Assembly: GCA_014584295.1 (NCBI GenBank)
Contig: JACTNC010000059.1
Location: 33,044 to 97,043, forward strand
Length of the DNA: 64,000 bases
Origin: Verrucomicrobiota bacterium
Lineage (GTDB): Bacteria > Verrucomicrobiota > Verrucomicrobiia > Opitutales > Opitutaceae
Direction of reading: 5' to 3'
The notes under the pieces were generated by a model. The model searched no databases. It saw only the letters and a program-made list of their open reading frames with translations, and was not told the origin of the DNA. Each line of letters opens with the position of its first letter. The first letter of the stretch is position 1. Both the position numbers and the translations under genes were made by a program. Shown piece by piece: positions 52,230-61,295 of this stretch.

Positions 52230-52264
52230 GGAGGCCGTGAGACAATCACGGCTTCCCGCTTTTG
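52230..52264 (+). terminator. Rho-independent terminator after rplI
   Basis: GGAGGCCGTGA (52230-52240) pairs with TCACGGCTTCC (52246-52256) over 11 bp with one G-U wobble and a GACAA loop. It is followed by CGCTTTTG. It separates the ribosomal/ssb block from dnaB. Confidence 0.65.
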
Positions 52265-52289
52265 ATTCATAGCAATTTATTCATGGGTA

Positions 52290-53747
52290 ATGCTTTCCGA
52301 AACCAGGCAGCCCATGGCTTCCACAATGCCTGAAGACGCGCCTGGTCCGATTTCGAGACGCAAGCGCCATGGTGGAAGCGGATCCGACCGTGTCCGCGAG
52401 GGCGGTAGCGTGATGGGGCGTACGCTTCCGCACTCAATCGAGGCGGAGGAATATCTCCTTTCCTGCTGTTTTCTCGACGGACTGGATGTCGTGTCCCGTT
52501 GCATGGAGAACCGGCTGGTGCCGGAGTCGTTCTACGTCCCAGCTCATAGGACCATCTTCGAAAAGCTGGTCGACCTCTACAATAGGCAGGCGCCGATCGA
52601 CCTTGCGGTGGTGGCCGAGGAATTGAAGTCGGCACGCCAGCTCGAAGAGATTGGCGGGTTCGCGTTGCTGACGCAGATTGCGAATCGCATTCCGACCACC
52701 GCGCAGGCGAACTACTTCATTTCCAAGGTTCGCGAGCAGGCGCTCCTGCGGGAACTGATCCGCGCGGCGACGGGTACGGTTGAGCAATGCTACGAGTTCA
52801 GCGGCGAAATCGACCAGTTCGTCGATACGATCGAGCAGCAGCTTTTTGCGGTCACGCAGAACCGCACGTCGGAAAGCGCGAGGCACATCAAGGAGCCGAC
52901 GCGGGAGGCCATGAACGTCATCACCAAGATGATGATGAAGAAGGGGGAACTCACGGGGGTATCATCCGGCTTCAAGGACCTCGATCAGTTTACGTTTGGA
53001 TTCCAGCGGCAGGAGATGATCGTGCTCGCGGCCCGTCCCTCGATGGGCAAGACCTCCCTTGCACTGAACTTTGCCGAAGCCGCCGCAATGCCTCGGCGGG
53101 GGGAGGCGGTGCCTGTGATGGTTTTCTCGCTCGAAATGGGATCCACCCAGCTTGCGCTGCGCTTGCTGTGTTCGCGCGCTCGGGTAAACATGAAATTGCT
53201 TCGCGATGGCCTGCTTTCCAAGAACGGCGCCGAGCAGCAGGAACTGATCAAGGCGGCGGACGAATTCACCAAGGCGCCGATCTTCATTGATGATTCATCG
53301 CATCTTACCATCATGGAACTGCGGGCGAAGGCGCGCCGACTGAGTTCACGGCACAAATTGGGGCTGATTGTTGTCGATTACTTGCAGCTTATCGCGCCGA
53401 CTGACCCAAAGACCCCGCGTGAGCAGCAGGTGGCGGAAATTTCGCGTGGATTAAAGGGCCTGGCAAAGGAACTTGATGTGCCTGTCATTGTTCTCAGTCA
53501 GCTCAACCGTTCGGCTGAAAAGGAAAATCGCACTCCAAGACTATCTGATCTGCGTGAATCAGGATCGATCGAGCAAGATGCTGACGTCGTGCTTATGCTC
53601 GCGCGGCCGAAGGAAGCGGAGGAGAAATTCCAGGTCGCTGCGGACTCCGCGGAGTTAATCGTTGCAAAACAGCGAAACGGACCGGTAGGAGAATTGAAGC
53701 TTACGTTCCTACGAGACATCACCCGCTTTGAAAACTACACACAGTAA
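52290..53747 (+). CDS. dnaB: Replicative DNA helicase DnaB
   Basis: The N-terminal domain has LPHSIEAEEYLLSCCFLDG and YVPAHRTIFEKLVDLY. The RecA-like motor has the Walker A site AARPSMGKTSLALNFAEAAA, VFSLEMGSTQLALRLL (helicase motif H1a), LIVVDYLQLIAP (Walker B) and VIVLSQLNRSAEKENRTPRLSDLRESGSIEQDADVV. At 485 residues it is normal, with a 40-residue N-terminal extension that could be shortened if a later Met is used. Its last 20 bases overlap the putative TTG start of bamA. Confidence 0.97.
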   Translation: MLSETRQPMASTMPEDAPGPISRRKRHGGSGSDRVREGGSVMGRTLPHSIEAEEYLLSCCFLDGLDVVSRCMENRLVPESFYVPAHRTIFEKLVDLYNRQAPIDLAVVAEELKSARQLEEIGGFALLTQIANRIPTTAQANYFISKVREQALLRELIRAATGTVEQCYEFSGEIDQFVDTIEQQLFAVTQNRTSESARHIKEPTREAMNVITKMMMKKGELTGVSSGFKDLDQFTFGFQRQEMIVLAARPSMGKTSLALNFAEAAAMPRRGEAVPVMVFSLEMGSTQLALRLLCSRARVNMKLLRDGLLSKNGAEQQELIKAADEFTKAPIFIDDSSHLTIMELRAKARRLSSRHKLGLIVVDYLQLIAPTDPKTPREQQVAEISRGLKGLAKELDVPVIVLSQLNRSAEKENRTPRLSDLRESGSIEQDADVVLMLARPKEAEEKFQVAADSAELIVAKQRNGPVGELKLTFLRDITRFENYTQ

Positions 53748-56082
53748 CCCGTTCTTCCGGGTGGTTCGCCTCGTCGCGGTCATGGCTCTGGTTTCTTTGG
53801 GTGCACGGTACACCGCTGCCCAGGTTGCCCAGCAGCAGGCGGAGCAGGCGCTTCGTGTCGGCACCATCACGATCAAATTCGTGGGTGCCGCCAATGTGAA
53901 TGAACAGGTCGTGCGTGCGAACATGCAATTGCGCGAGGGCGGTCCGATCGATGACGCGATGATCGACGGAGACATCCGTTCGTTGTACCGCACGGGTCTC
54001 TTTGAATTCATTGAAATCAAGCAGGAGATCCGCCCCGATCACACCAAGAACCTGATTGTTGAGGTCACTCCGAAGTTTCGTGTGCTCAGTGTGAAGTTCG
54101 AAGGCAACAAGAAGGTCAAGTCGCGCCGCTTGGAAAAGGAAGTGAAGACCAAGGCCAATTTTGCGCTTGATGAGAGGCAGGTGAAGGAGGACGCCGAAAA
54201 GGTCCGGGAATATTACCAGAAGGCCGGTTACAACCAGGTCTCCATCAATTACGCGATCGAGCGGGATCGCAGCACCGGCTTCGGCAACGTCATCTTCAAG
54301 ATTCGCGAAGGCAACAAGGTTCGCATCGGCGAAATCAAGTTCGTCGGCAACACCAACGTGAAAGCTCGCAAGCTCCGAAAGGAGATGGAGACGAAGCGCT
54401 GGTGGATGTTCTCCTGGCTGACCGGCTCGGGGCGGTTCAAGGACGACCAGTTTGAGGACGATCTCGACAAGGTCAGGGACTACTACCGGGAGCAGGGGTA
54501 TCTCGACGTTGAAATCGACAACGACAAGATCCAGTACGACTACCCCACGCCCAACCGGCTCGTATTGACCATTCATGTGAACGAAGGGAAGCAGTATCGC
54601 GTGGGAGAAATCTCCTTCAGTGGAAACAAGCTCTATCAGACCGGTCTGCTCAGACTGATCCTTCGCCAGAAATCTGGCATGGTTTTCCATCCGTCGAAGC
54701 TCGATGAGGATGTGACCTCCCTTGAGGATTTCTACGGCAGAGATGGCTATCTCGACACCCGCGTGCGTCTCAATCGCAAGCCGAACATTGCAACGGGCAA
54801 CATCGACATCGAGTACCAGATTCAGGAGAGCGAGAAGTACTACGTCGAGTCGGTGAAGATCGAAGGCAATACGAAGACCAAGAGCATCGTCATCCTCCGC
54901 GAACTCGTGCTCGGTCCCGGCGAGGTTTTCGACATGGTCCGCATGAAGATCTCGAAGCAGCGCCTCGAGAACACGCGGTTCTTCGAGGACGTGAACATGA
55001 CCCCGGAGACCTCCAATATTCCCTCACGGCGCAACCTGAAGGTTGCGGTCAAGGAGGGGCGCACGGGCAACCTCACGTTCGGCGCGGGATTCAGTTCGCT
55101 GGAAAAGGCGGTGATCTTTGCCGAGATCACGCAATCGAACTTCGACCTTTTCAACCGGCGGAGTTTCTTCCAGGGGGATGGCCAGAAATTCCGCCTGCGC
55201 ATGCAGCTCGGATCGCAGTCGAGCGAACTGGTGATGTCCTTCGAGGAGCCCTGGCTGTTCGAGCGGGAGCTTGCCATGGGCTTCAGCATTTTCCGGACGA
55301 GTTCCGACTACGATAGCGCGTTTTATGAGGAGATCCGCACCGGCGGTGAAATCTACCTGCGCAAACGTCTTTTCGAGCTGGTTGAGGCCAAGCTCGCATA
55401 CAGTGCGCAGGAGGTGCAGATCAAGAATGTCGAGGAGAACTTCCAGCTCTACTTCCCAGAGGGCAAGAGCTTCCTCTCAACGGTCAGCCTTCAGATGCTG
55501 CGCGACACACGTGACAAGATTGTCAATACGACCACCGGCAATCGCGCCGAGCTGAATCTCGACCTGTCGACCGATGCCATCGGATCGGACTTCAACTATT
55601 ACAAGGCGGAGTTCCGCGGCTCCCAGTTCTTCCCGATCTTTGATACGCAGACGCAGGTCATCGCAGTCTACGGGCGCATTGGTGTCCTGGATACGTTCGG
55701 CCGCAATGACAAAGGCAAGCCCCGCTTCGAGTATTTCACGCTGGGCGGCCCCTATAACCTGCGTGGATTCGAGTACAGGGATGTCGGTCCGAAGAACTCT
55801 TCGGGAGAGCCGATCGGTGGCCAGAGCTACGGTTTCTTCTCGCTGGAGTACACGATCGACATCGTGAGTCCGATCCGGTTCGCCATTTTCTATGACGCCG
55901 GGTTTGTCAATGACGACCCCTACGACTTCAATCCGAGCCGGTACAACGACAATTTTGGTTTTGGTCTCGGACTCTTCGTGGCAGGTGCCCCGCTTCGCCT
56001 CGATTTTGGTATTCCGATCACCGGCGACCGCTTCAACAAGAAGGGCAACCAATTTAACTTTTCCTTTGGTACGCGCTTCTGA
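53728..56082 (+). CDS. bamA: Outer-membrane protein assembly factor BamA
   Basis: BamA inserts beta-barrel proteins, including TonB receptors, into the outer membrane. The N-terminal signal peptide (FFRVVRLVAVMALVSLGARYTAAQ) is followed by POTRA repeats (VGTITIKFVGAANVNEQVV; LSVKFEGNKKVKSRRL; RIGEIKFVGNTNVKARKL; YRVGEISFSGNKLY; YYVESVKIEGNTKTK). The C-terminal barrel includes YFTLGGPYNLRGFEYRDVG and ends FSFGTRF. The start is uncertain: TTG 53728 overlaps dnaB by 20 bases, while GTG 53761 gives a shorter signal peptide. Confidence 0.95.
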   Translation: MKTTHSNPFFRVVRLVAVMALVSLGARYTAAQVAQQQAEQALRVGTITIKFVGAANVNEQVVRANMQLREGGPIDDAMIDGDIRSLYRTGLFEFIEIKQEIRPDHTKNLIVEVTPKFRVLSVKFEGNKKVKSRRLEKEVKTKANFALDERQVKEDAEKVREYYQKAGYNQVSINYAIERDRSTGFGNVIFKIREGNKVRIGEIKFVGNTNVKARKLRKEMETKRWWMFSWLTGSGRFKDDQFEDDLDKVRDYYREQGYLDVEIDNDKIQYDYPTPNRLVLTIHVNEGKQYRVGEISFSGNKLYQTGLLRLILRQKSGMVFHPSKLDEDVTSLEDFYGRDGYLDTRVRLNRKPNIATGNIDIEYQIQESEKYYVESVKIEGNTKTKSIVILRELVLGPGEVFDMVRMKISKQRLENTRFFEDVNMTPETSNIPSRRNLKVAVKEGRTGNLTFGAGFSSLEKAVIFAEITQSNFDLFNRRSFFQGDGQKFRLRMQLGSQSSELVMSFEEPWLFERELAMGFSIFRTSSDYDSAFYEEIRTGGEIYLRKRLFELVEAKLAYSAQEVQIKNVEENFQLYFPEGKSFLSTVSLQMLRDTRDKIVNTTTGNRAELNLDLSTDAIGSDFNYYKAEFRGSQFFPIFDTQTQVIAVYGRIGVLDTFGRNDKGKPRFEYFTLGGPYNLRGFEYRDVGPKNSSGEPIGGQSYGFFSLEYTIDIVSPIRFAIFYDAGFVNDDPYDFNPSRYNDNFGFGLGLFVAGAPLRLDFGIPITGDRFNKKGNQFNFSFGTRF

Positions 56083-56118
56083 TCCCTTTCCATTCCCCCG
56101 CCATCTCACATCAAAGCT

Positions 56119-56808
56119 ATGAACAAAGTCCTCCGACTCGTCACCTCACTGGCCGTCTTCGGCTCCATCACGCTGCTGGCACAGGCCCAGCCGGCTCCGA
56201 AGATCCTGGTCATTGACATGCAGAAAATCTTCGAAGGTCATTACAAGACCGAAGACAACACGGCGAAGCTACGCGCCGATGAACAGAAGGCCCAGGTTGA
56301 ACTGGAGCGCCTTTCCAAGGAAGGTCAGGCCATCGTCGACAAGTACAAGGAACTCGTCGAAACGGCTGAAAGTACGCGCAATAGTCCTGTAGCCTCGAAC
56401 GAGGCAAAGGCAAAGGCGGAGAAGGAGGCACAGGACAAGATGCAGGAAATCCAGAAGAAGCAGCAGGAGGTCCAGCAGTTCCGCGCCAATGTCGAGCGCC
56501 ACCTCCAGCAGAGGCTCCATCTCTTCCAGGAACAGATCCTCGAGGAAATCAGCAAGATTGCCACGGACATCGCCAAGAAGAAGGGCGCCACGATCCTTAT
56601 CGACAAGTCCGGGCGCACCAATTTTGGGATCTCAAACTTCATCTATCTCGACCCCGCCTATGACATCACCGATGAAGTTCTCAAGGAGGTGAACAAGGAT
56701 CGTCCTGCGGTGACTCCGAAGCCGGCCGAAGCCGCCGCTGCCGCTGCAGCCCCCGCCGCAAGCTCAAGCGATACCCCTTCCGTAACGTTCCCCGGCACCA
56801 AGAAGTAA
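56119..56808 (+). CDS. OmpH/Skp-family periplasmic chaperone
   Basis: Skp-like proteins hold unfolded outer-membrane proteins in the periplasm. The sequence has a signal peptide (RLVTSLAVFGSITLLAQA), the ILVIDMQKIFEGHYKT start of the family, and long coiled-coil helices (AQVELERLSKEGQAIVDKYKEL, KMQEIQKKQQEVQQFRANVE). The family C-terminal strand follows (GATILIDKSGRTNFGISNFIYLDP). A final Ala-rich tail ends PSVTFPGTKK. At 229 residues it is longer than Skp. It follows bamA by 36 bases, the usual context. Confidence 0.92.
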   Translation: MNKVLRLVTSLAVFGSITLLAQAQPAPKILVIDMQKIFEGHYKTEDNTAKLRADEQKAQVELERLSKEGQAIVDKYKELVETAESTRNSPVASNEAKAKAEKEAQDKMQEIQKKQQEVQQFRANVERHLQQRLHLFQEQILEEISKIATDIAKKKGATILIDKSGRTNFGISNFIYLDPAYDITDEVLKEVNKDRPAVTPKPAEAAAAAAAPAASSSDTPSVTFPGTKK

Positions 56809-56836
56809 CGCGTTTCCCTTATTTTCGCTGCACTGG

Positions 56837-56866
56837 CCCGCCTGGCATTCGTCGGGCGGGTTTTTT
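56837..56866 (+). terminator. Rho-independent terminator after the ompH-like gene
   Basis: CCCGCC pairs with GGCGGG (extended by G-U and G-C pairs) over a short loop and is followed immediately by TTTTTT. This is the clearest intrinsic terminator in the window. It suggests that lpxD has its own promoter. Confidence 0.8.
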
Positions 56867-56912
56867 GCATACAGGCAGTTGCCACCGGCCGTCCGGTCTT
56901 CACGATCCTCGC

Positions 56913-57980
56913 ATGCAGGTCTCCTTTTTACCTGATGAGATTGTCGCCATTGCGAAGCCCAGCATGGTCAAGGGCTCGACAGCGGAAGCGATACGCGGCA
57001 TCGCAGGCCTGTCCGCCGCTGTGGCGGGGGATCTATCATTCCTGGGCAACAACAAGTATCGATCCCAGGTTCGAGAGAGTCGTGCATCGATTGTGCTTCT
57101 GCCCGTCGATTACGCCGGTGAGCCTGCTGCCGGGCAAATGTTTCTTTGGGTGGAGAATCCTTCGACTGTCCTATCCCTGATCTGCGGACGAATCGAGCAG
57201 TTGCTCTGGCCGAAGCCGACTCCGGGCATTCACCCGAGCGCTGTCATCGCCAGGAGCGCTAGGATCGCCACGAGCGCCACGATCGGGCCCCTTTGTGTGA
57301 TTGAGGACGATGTCACCATCGGTGAGTGCTGTCACCTGCAGGCGCAGGTTTTTGTCGGACGCGCGGCTTCGCTGGGGGAGGGGTGCTGGCTGCAGCCCGG
57401 TTCAATCGTGACGGCGGAATGTCGGCTGCACGATCGGGTTCGGCTTCATCCAGGTGTGGTGGTTGGATCCGATGGCTTTGGCTATGACTTTGTGCGGGGC
57501 CGCCATGAGAAGGTCCCGCAGGTTGGAATCGTGGAAATCGGGCCTGACGTGGAGATTGGTGCGAACTCGACGCTGGATAGGGCGCGCTTCAGCCGTACGC
57601 TTGTTGGCGAGGGCACCAAGATCGACAATCTCGTGCAGGTTGGTCACAATGTCGTTATTGGGAAGCACTGTCTTCTGTGCGCCCAAGTCGGCATCTCGGG
57701 CAGCACCACGATCCAGGATTTTGTCGTCCTGGGCGGCCAGGCTGGCATTGGCGGGCATATCACGCTTGGAAAGGGTTCGAAGATTGCGGGCCAGGCGGGT
57801 GTCACCTCGGACACCGAACCGGGTAGCTTCCTGAGGGGAACGCCGGCCCTTTCCTTCCAGCTGGAGCAGCGCATCAATGTCCTTAAACAGCGTCTTCCCG
57901 GGCTGTTTGATCGCGTGAAGAGCCTTGAGGAGCAGCTTGTGGACTTAAAAAAGTCTTCCGCGCGGGATGAGGTTGGTTAA
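56913..57980 (+). CDS. lpxD: UDP-3-O-(3-hydroxyacyl)glucosamine N-acyltransferase
   Basis: LpxD adds the second 3-hydroxyacyl chain in lipid A synthesis. The N-terminal uridine-binding domain has IAGLSAAVAGDLSFLGNNKYRSQV. The left-handed beta-helix is made of hexapeptide repeats (IGPLCVIEDDVTIGECCHLQAQVFVG, LHPGVVVGSDGFGYD, IDNLVQVGHNVVIGKHCLLCAQVGISGS). The catalytic His lies in QVGHN. About 355 residues from ATG 56913. It ends in a coiled-coil tail (LFDRVKSLEEQLVDLKK). Confidence 0.96.
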   Translation: MQVSFLPDEIVAIAKPSMVKGSTAEAIRGIAGLSAAVAGDLSFLGNNKYRSQVRESRASIVLLPVDYAGEPAAGQMFLWVENPSTVLSLICGRIEQLLWPKPTPGIHPSAVIARSARIATSATIGPLCVIEDDVTIGECCHLQAQVFVGRAASLGEGCWLQPGSIVTAECRLHDRVRLHPGVVVGSDGFGYDFVRGRHEKVPQVGIVEIGPDVEIGANSTLDRARFSRTLVGEGTKIDNLVQVGHNVVIGKHCLLCAQVGISGSTTIQDFVVLGGQAGIGGHITLGKGSKIAGQAGVTSDTEPGSFLRGTPALSFQLEQRINVLKQRLPGLFDRVKSLEEQLVDLKKSSARDEVG

Positions 57981-57998
57981 CGTCGGGCACGCGCACTC

Positions 57999-58949
57999 AT
58001 GAGTAACAGGCCCGGTCTGAAGATCTTTTCCGGTAACTCCAATCGCCCTCTCGCCGAGGAGATCTGCCGTCACATCGGCATGCCCCTGGGAGAGGCAACC
58101 GTAACGAGTTTTCCCGACGGGGAATCCTTCGTCAAAATCAACGAGAACATCCGTGGCTACGACGTGTTTCTTCTCCAGTCGACCTGCCCTCCGTCGAATC
58201 ACCATTTGATGGAGCTGTTGATCATGATCGACGCCTGCCGCCGCGCATCCGCCCATCGCATTACGGCAGTCATTCCCTTTTATGGCTACGCCCGCCAGGA
58301 CCGCAAGGATCAGCCCCGTGTGCCGATCACCGCCAAGCTGGTGGCGAATCTCCTGACGGCAGCCGGGGCAAACCGTGTGCTGACGATGGACCTGCATTCG
58401 CAGCAGATTCAGGGCTTCTTCGACATCCCCGTTGATCATCTTTACGCATCCCCGACACTCTTCAAGTACCTCGCCCAGTCTCCGAATAACAATCTCGTTG
58501 TCTGCTCACCGGACGTGGGAGGGATGAAAATGGCCGCGGCCTATTCCGATATGCTGGGCGCCGGACTTGGGCTCGTGGCGAAGAAACGCACGAGCGCCAC
58601 GCACGTGGAAGCCATCAACGTGGTGGGCGATGTGAAGGGGTGCGACGTCCTCTTGGTGGACGACATCACCGAAACCGCCGGCACTCTCACCGCCGCGGCG
58701 CGGCTCCTTCGGGAACACGGGGCGCGCAGCGTGCGGGCCGCCGTGAGCCACTGCATCCTGAGCAACATGGCTCGGGAGAGATTGTCCGAGGGATCGATCG
58801 ACGAACTCATCATCACGAACTCGATCCCCAACGACCCCAAGGGCCTTCCGATCACCATCCTGAGTGTGGCCAGCCTGCTAGGGGAGGCCATCCTCCGGAT
58901 CAACAACAACGAGAGCGTGACCGGACTTTTCAAGGTCAAGGGCTTCTGA
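57999..58949 (+). CDS. prs: Ribose-phosphate pyrophosphokinase
   Basis: The enzyme makes PRPP from ribose-5-phosphate and ATP for nucleotide, His and Trp synthesis. Motifs are LKIFSGNSNRPLAEEICRHIG at the N-terminus, PFYGYARQDRKD for ATP binding, TMDLHSQQIQGFFDIPVDHLYA, and the PRPP loop DVLLVDDITETAGT. At 316 residues it has the standard length. It lies 18 bases after lpxD. Confidence 0.97.
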   Translation: MSNRPGLKIFSGNSNRPLAEEICRHIGMPLGEATVTSFPDGESFVKINENIRGYDVFLLQSTCPPSNHHLMELLIMIDACRRASAHRITAVIPFYGYARQDRKDQPRVPITAKLVANLLTAAGANRVLTMDLHSQQIQGFFDIPVDHLYASPTLFKYLAQSPNNNLVVCSPDVGGMKMAAAYSDMLGAGLGLVAKKRTSATHVEAINVVGDVKGCDVLLVDDITETAGTLTAAARLLREHGARSVRAAVSHCILSNMARERLSEGSIDELIITNSIPNDPKGLPITILSVASLLGEAILRINNNESVTGLFKVKGF

Positions 58950-59086
58950 ACCTCGCGCACGGCGTTGCGGGGGATTCTATCTTGTCGATCATGACCGATG
59001 TTCACGTGCGGGGCACCCGCTTTCAGCGTTCTGGCAGACGTTTCACGCTATTCGTGCAGTCCGAAGTCGGTCTAGCCCTCAGCGCT

Positions 59087-60553
59087 ATGAGGTGGATCTT
59101 TCCGCTTCTGGCCTGTCTGTTCTCACAGCTTCTGCTCCCTCTTGATTTGTCCGCGGTCGAGAGGGACCGGCGGCGTGAAGCGGAGAAACCGGAGATTCGT
59201 GTCGACTCAGAAGCAGTTCAAAACCGGACAGGTGCGGCCGTGGCGACCTACGCCGATGTGGTAGAGGCCGCGCAGAAGGCGGTGGTTTCGGTGAACATCA
59301 CGAAGATCATCACCCAGCGGCGGCCGGTGAATCCGCTTTTCGACCATTTCTTTGGCGACCGCGTGCCGCGGGAGCGGGAGTCCCGCGAGCAGGGAATCGG
59401 GTCCGGAGTGATTGTATCAAAGAATGGATACATCCTCACCAACAACCACGTGGTTGAAGGCGCGGATGTGCTCAATGTGACGCTTCCCGACGAGCGCGAA
59501 TTCACCGCTCGCGTGATCGGTACGGATCCCCAGACCGACGTGGCCGTGATCAAGGTCGACGCGGAAGACCTGCCCGCGCTGACACTTGCGGATTCCGACA
59601 AGATGCGCGTCGGCGATGTCGTCTTTGCGATCGGGAATCCCCTCGGCATTGGCCAGACCGTGACCATGGGCATTGTATCGGCACTCGGCCGAAACAACCT
59701 GGGCCTGCTCGATCGTGAGGACCAGGTTGGCTATGAGAACTTCATCCAGACGGATGCCGCGATCAACATGGGCAATTCCGGCGGAGCGCTGATCGACGCC
59801 AAGGGACGCCTGGCAGGCATCAACACGGCCATCGTCTCCACCACACGCGGAAACATCGGAATCGGTTTCGCCATTCCCATCAACCTCGCCTCCATGGTCA
59901 TGCACAGTCTCGTCGAAACGGGATCGGTATCGCGCGGCTTTCTGGGCGTGAATGTGGATCCGCTGACGGCGAGCCTTGTCGAGGCCATGGGGCTTAGGAA
60001 GGAGGCTCGTGGAGTCATTGTTACCCAAGTGGAGCCGGGCAGTCCTGCTGACAAGGCAGGGCTGAGGCGCGGGGATGCGATCCTGTCGATCAATGGTCGC
60101 ACCATTGCGTCGCGCCAGGATCTGCGCCTCTTTATTTCCCAGTTCGCGCCAGGCACGGAAGTGGAGGTCAGGACGATGAGGATCGACAGCAAGGGGCGGG
60201 GACGCGGAGCCGAGCCGCCGAAGGAGATGGAATTGACCATCAAGCTTGGCCGGCGCGCCAATGAGACGGGGAGCAACGAGATTCTGCCGGGTGTCACGGT
60301 TGCACCCGTGACGGACGACGTGCGCGAGCGCCTGAGCCTTGAAGACCGGGTGAGGGGATTGGTGGTGACCGAGGTCGCGACAAACTCGCCGTTTGCCGAA
60401 CAGTTTGTGCCCAACGTGGTGATTCTCGAAATCAACCGTGTGGCGGTGAATGATCCCGAAGCGGCACGTGAAGCGATTGTCAGGGGGCAGAACAATCTCT
60501 TCCTGGTCTATTATCGCCGGGCCTATCGCTATCTTCCCGTGTTGATTCCGTAG
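59087..60553 (+). CDS. Periplasmic serine protease, DegP/HtrA family
   Basis: The product is about 488 residues from ATG 59087, with a signal peptide (IFPLLACLFSQLLLPLDLSAV). The trypsin-like domain has the catalytic His in LTNNHVVEGADV, Asp in TDVAVIKVD and Ser in NMGNSGGALIDAKGRLAGINTAI. Two PDZ domains follow (RGFLGVNVDPLTASL... to about 385, and LSLEDRVRGLVVTEV to the end). It would degrade or refold misfolded envelope proteins, fitting the bamA/skp neighbourhood. Confidence 0.95.
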   Translation: MRWIFPLLACLFSQLLLPLDLSAVERDRRREAEKPEIRVDSEAVQNRTGAAVATYADVVEAAQKAVVSVNITKIITQRRPVNPLFDHFFGDRVPRERESREQGIGSGVIVSKNGYILTNNHVVEGADVLNVTLPDEREFTARVIGTDPQTDVAVIKVDAEDLPALTLADSDKMRVGDVVFAIGNPLGIGQTVTMGIVSALGRNNLGLLDREDQVGYENFIQTDAAINMGNSGGALIDAKGRLAGINTAIVSTTRGNIGIGFAIPINLASMVMHSLVETGSVSRGFLGVNVDPLTASLVEAMGLRKEARGVIVTQVEPGSPADKAGLRRGDAILSINGRTIASRQDLRLFISQFAPGTEVEVRTMRIDSKGRGRGAEPPKEMELTIKLGRRANETGSNEILPGVTVAPVTDDVRERLSLEDRVRGLVVTEVATNSPFAEQFVPNVVILEINRVAVNDPEAAREAIVRGQNNLFLVYYRRAYRYLPVLIP

Positions 60554-60592
60554 GAAACCTGAAAGATGCAGCTGCAGTATCCGTAAACTGAA

Positions 60593-61171
60593 TCAACTGC
60601 CAGGCTTCTCGATTGGAATGTTCCTGAGTGAATCAGGCAGCGCGTCAGGAGGGTACGTGGGGAAGCTCAATTCGAGCAGGGAGAATGAAGGCGCGTCGAA
60701 TTTGACGCCATTTCCGCTTCGGTCGACAAGCATGGCCACTGCCACCGGAGTGCCGCCGTGCTTGCGGACGATATCAAGGCATTCGATGACGCGCCCGCCG
60801 CGTGTGACAACATCCTCGACGACAAGCACCTTCTCCCCGGGGGAAAACTTGAATCCGCGCCGCAGGACCAGGACATTATTTTCCTTCTCCGCGAAGATGT
60901 AGCGCACGCCAGCCTGTCGCGCAACCTCCTGGCCAATCACCAGACCACCCATCGCGGGTGCGAGCACGCAGGTAAACGCGATATCGGGCCGTGTGCGCAG
61001 TTTCTTGAGCAGGAGTTCAGCGAGGCGTGTGACCGCATCCATGTGCTGGCAGACCTGTGCGCACTGAAAGTAGTATTCACTGTGAAGGCCTGACCGCAGG
61101 ACAAAGTGGCCGCGGAGCAAGGCCTTGGTGCGGGTGAAGATTTCCAGTACCTCTGACTTAGGGTCATTCAT
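60593..61171 (-). CDS. pyrE: Orotate phosphoribosyltransferase
   Basis: PyrE joins orotate to PRPP in pyrimidine synthesis. The 192-residue product starts MNDPKSEVLEIFTRTKALLRGHFVLRSGLHSEYYFQCA, where the SGLHSxYY pattern is a family hallmark. LAPAMGGLVIGQEVARQ and the PRPP-binding VLVVEDVVTRGGRVIE follow. The start was placed at 61171 because the frame upstream is not PyrE-like. It is convergent with the degP-like gene and divergent from the HTH/MBL gene. Confidence 0.95.
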   Translation of the reverse strand: MNDPKSEVLEIFTRTKALLRGHFVLRSGLHSEYYFQCAQVCQHMDAVTRLAELLLKKLRTRPDIAFTCVLAPAMGGLVIGQEVARQAGVRYIFAEKENNVLVLRRGFKFSPGEKVLVVEDVVTRGGRVIECLDIVRKHGGTPVAVAMLVDRSGNGVKFDAPSFSLLELSFPTYPPDALPDSLRNIPIEKPGS

Positions 61172-61295
61172 TGCCTGCAAACGTTGGAGGTTGAAGCAGG
61201 GCGTGCCAAAATGTTTTTTCGCGATTGAGGTGACGTCCCCCGGGCCCTGTCCATCGGGGCCTTGCGCCGGACCGCAAGCCGGGCATACTGGCACC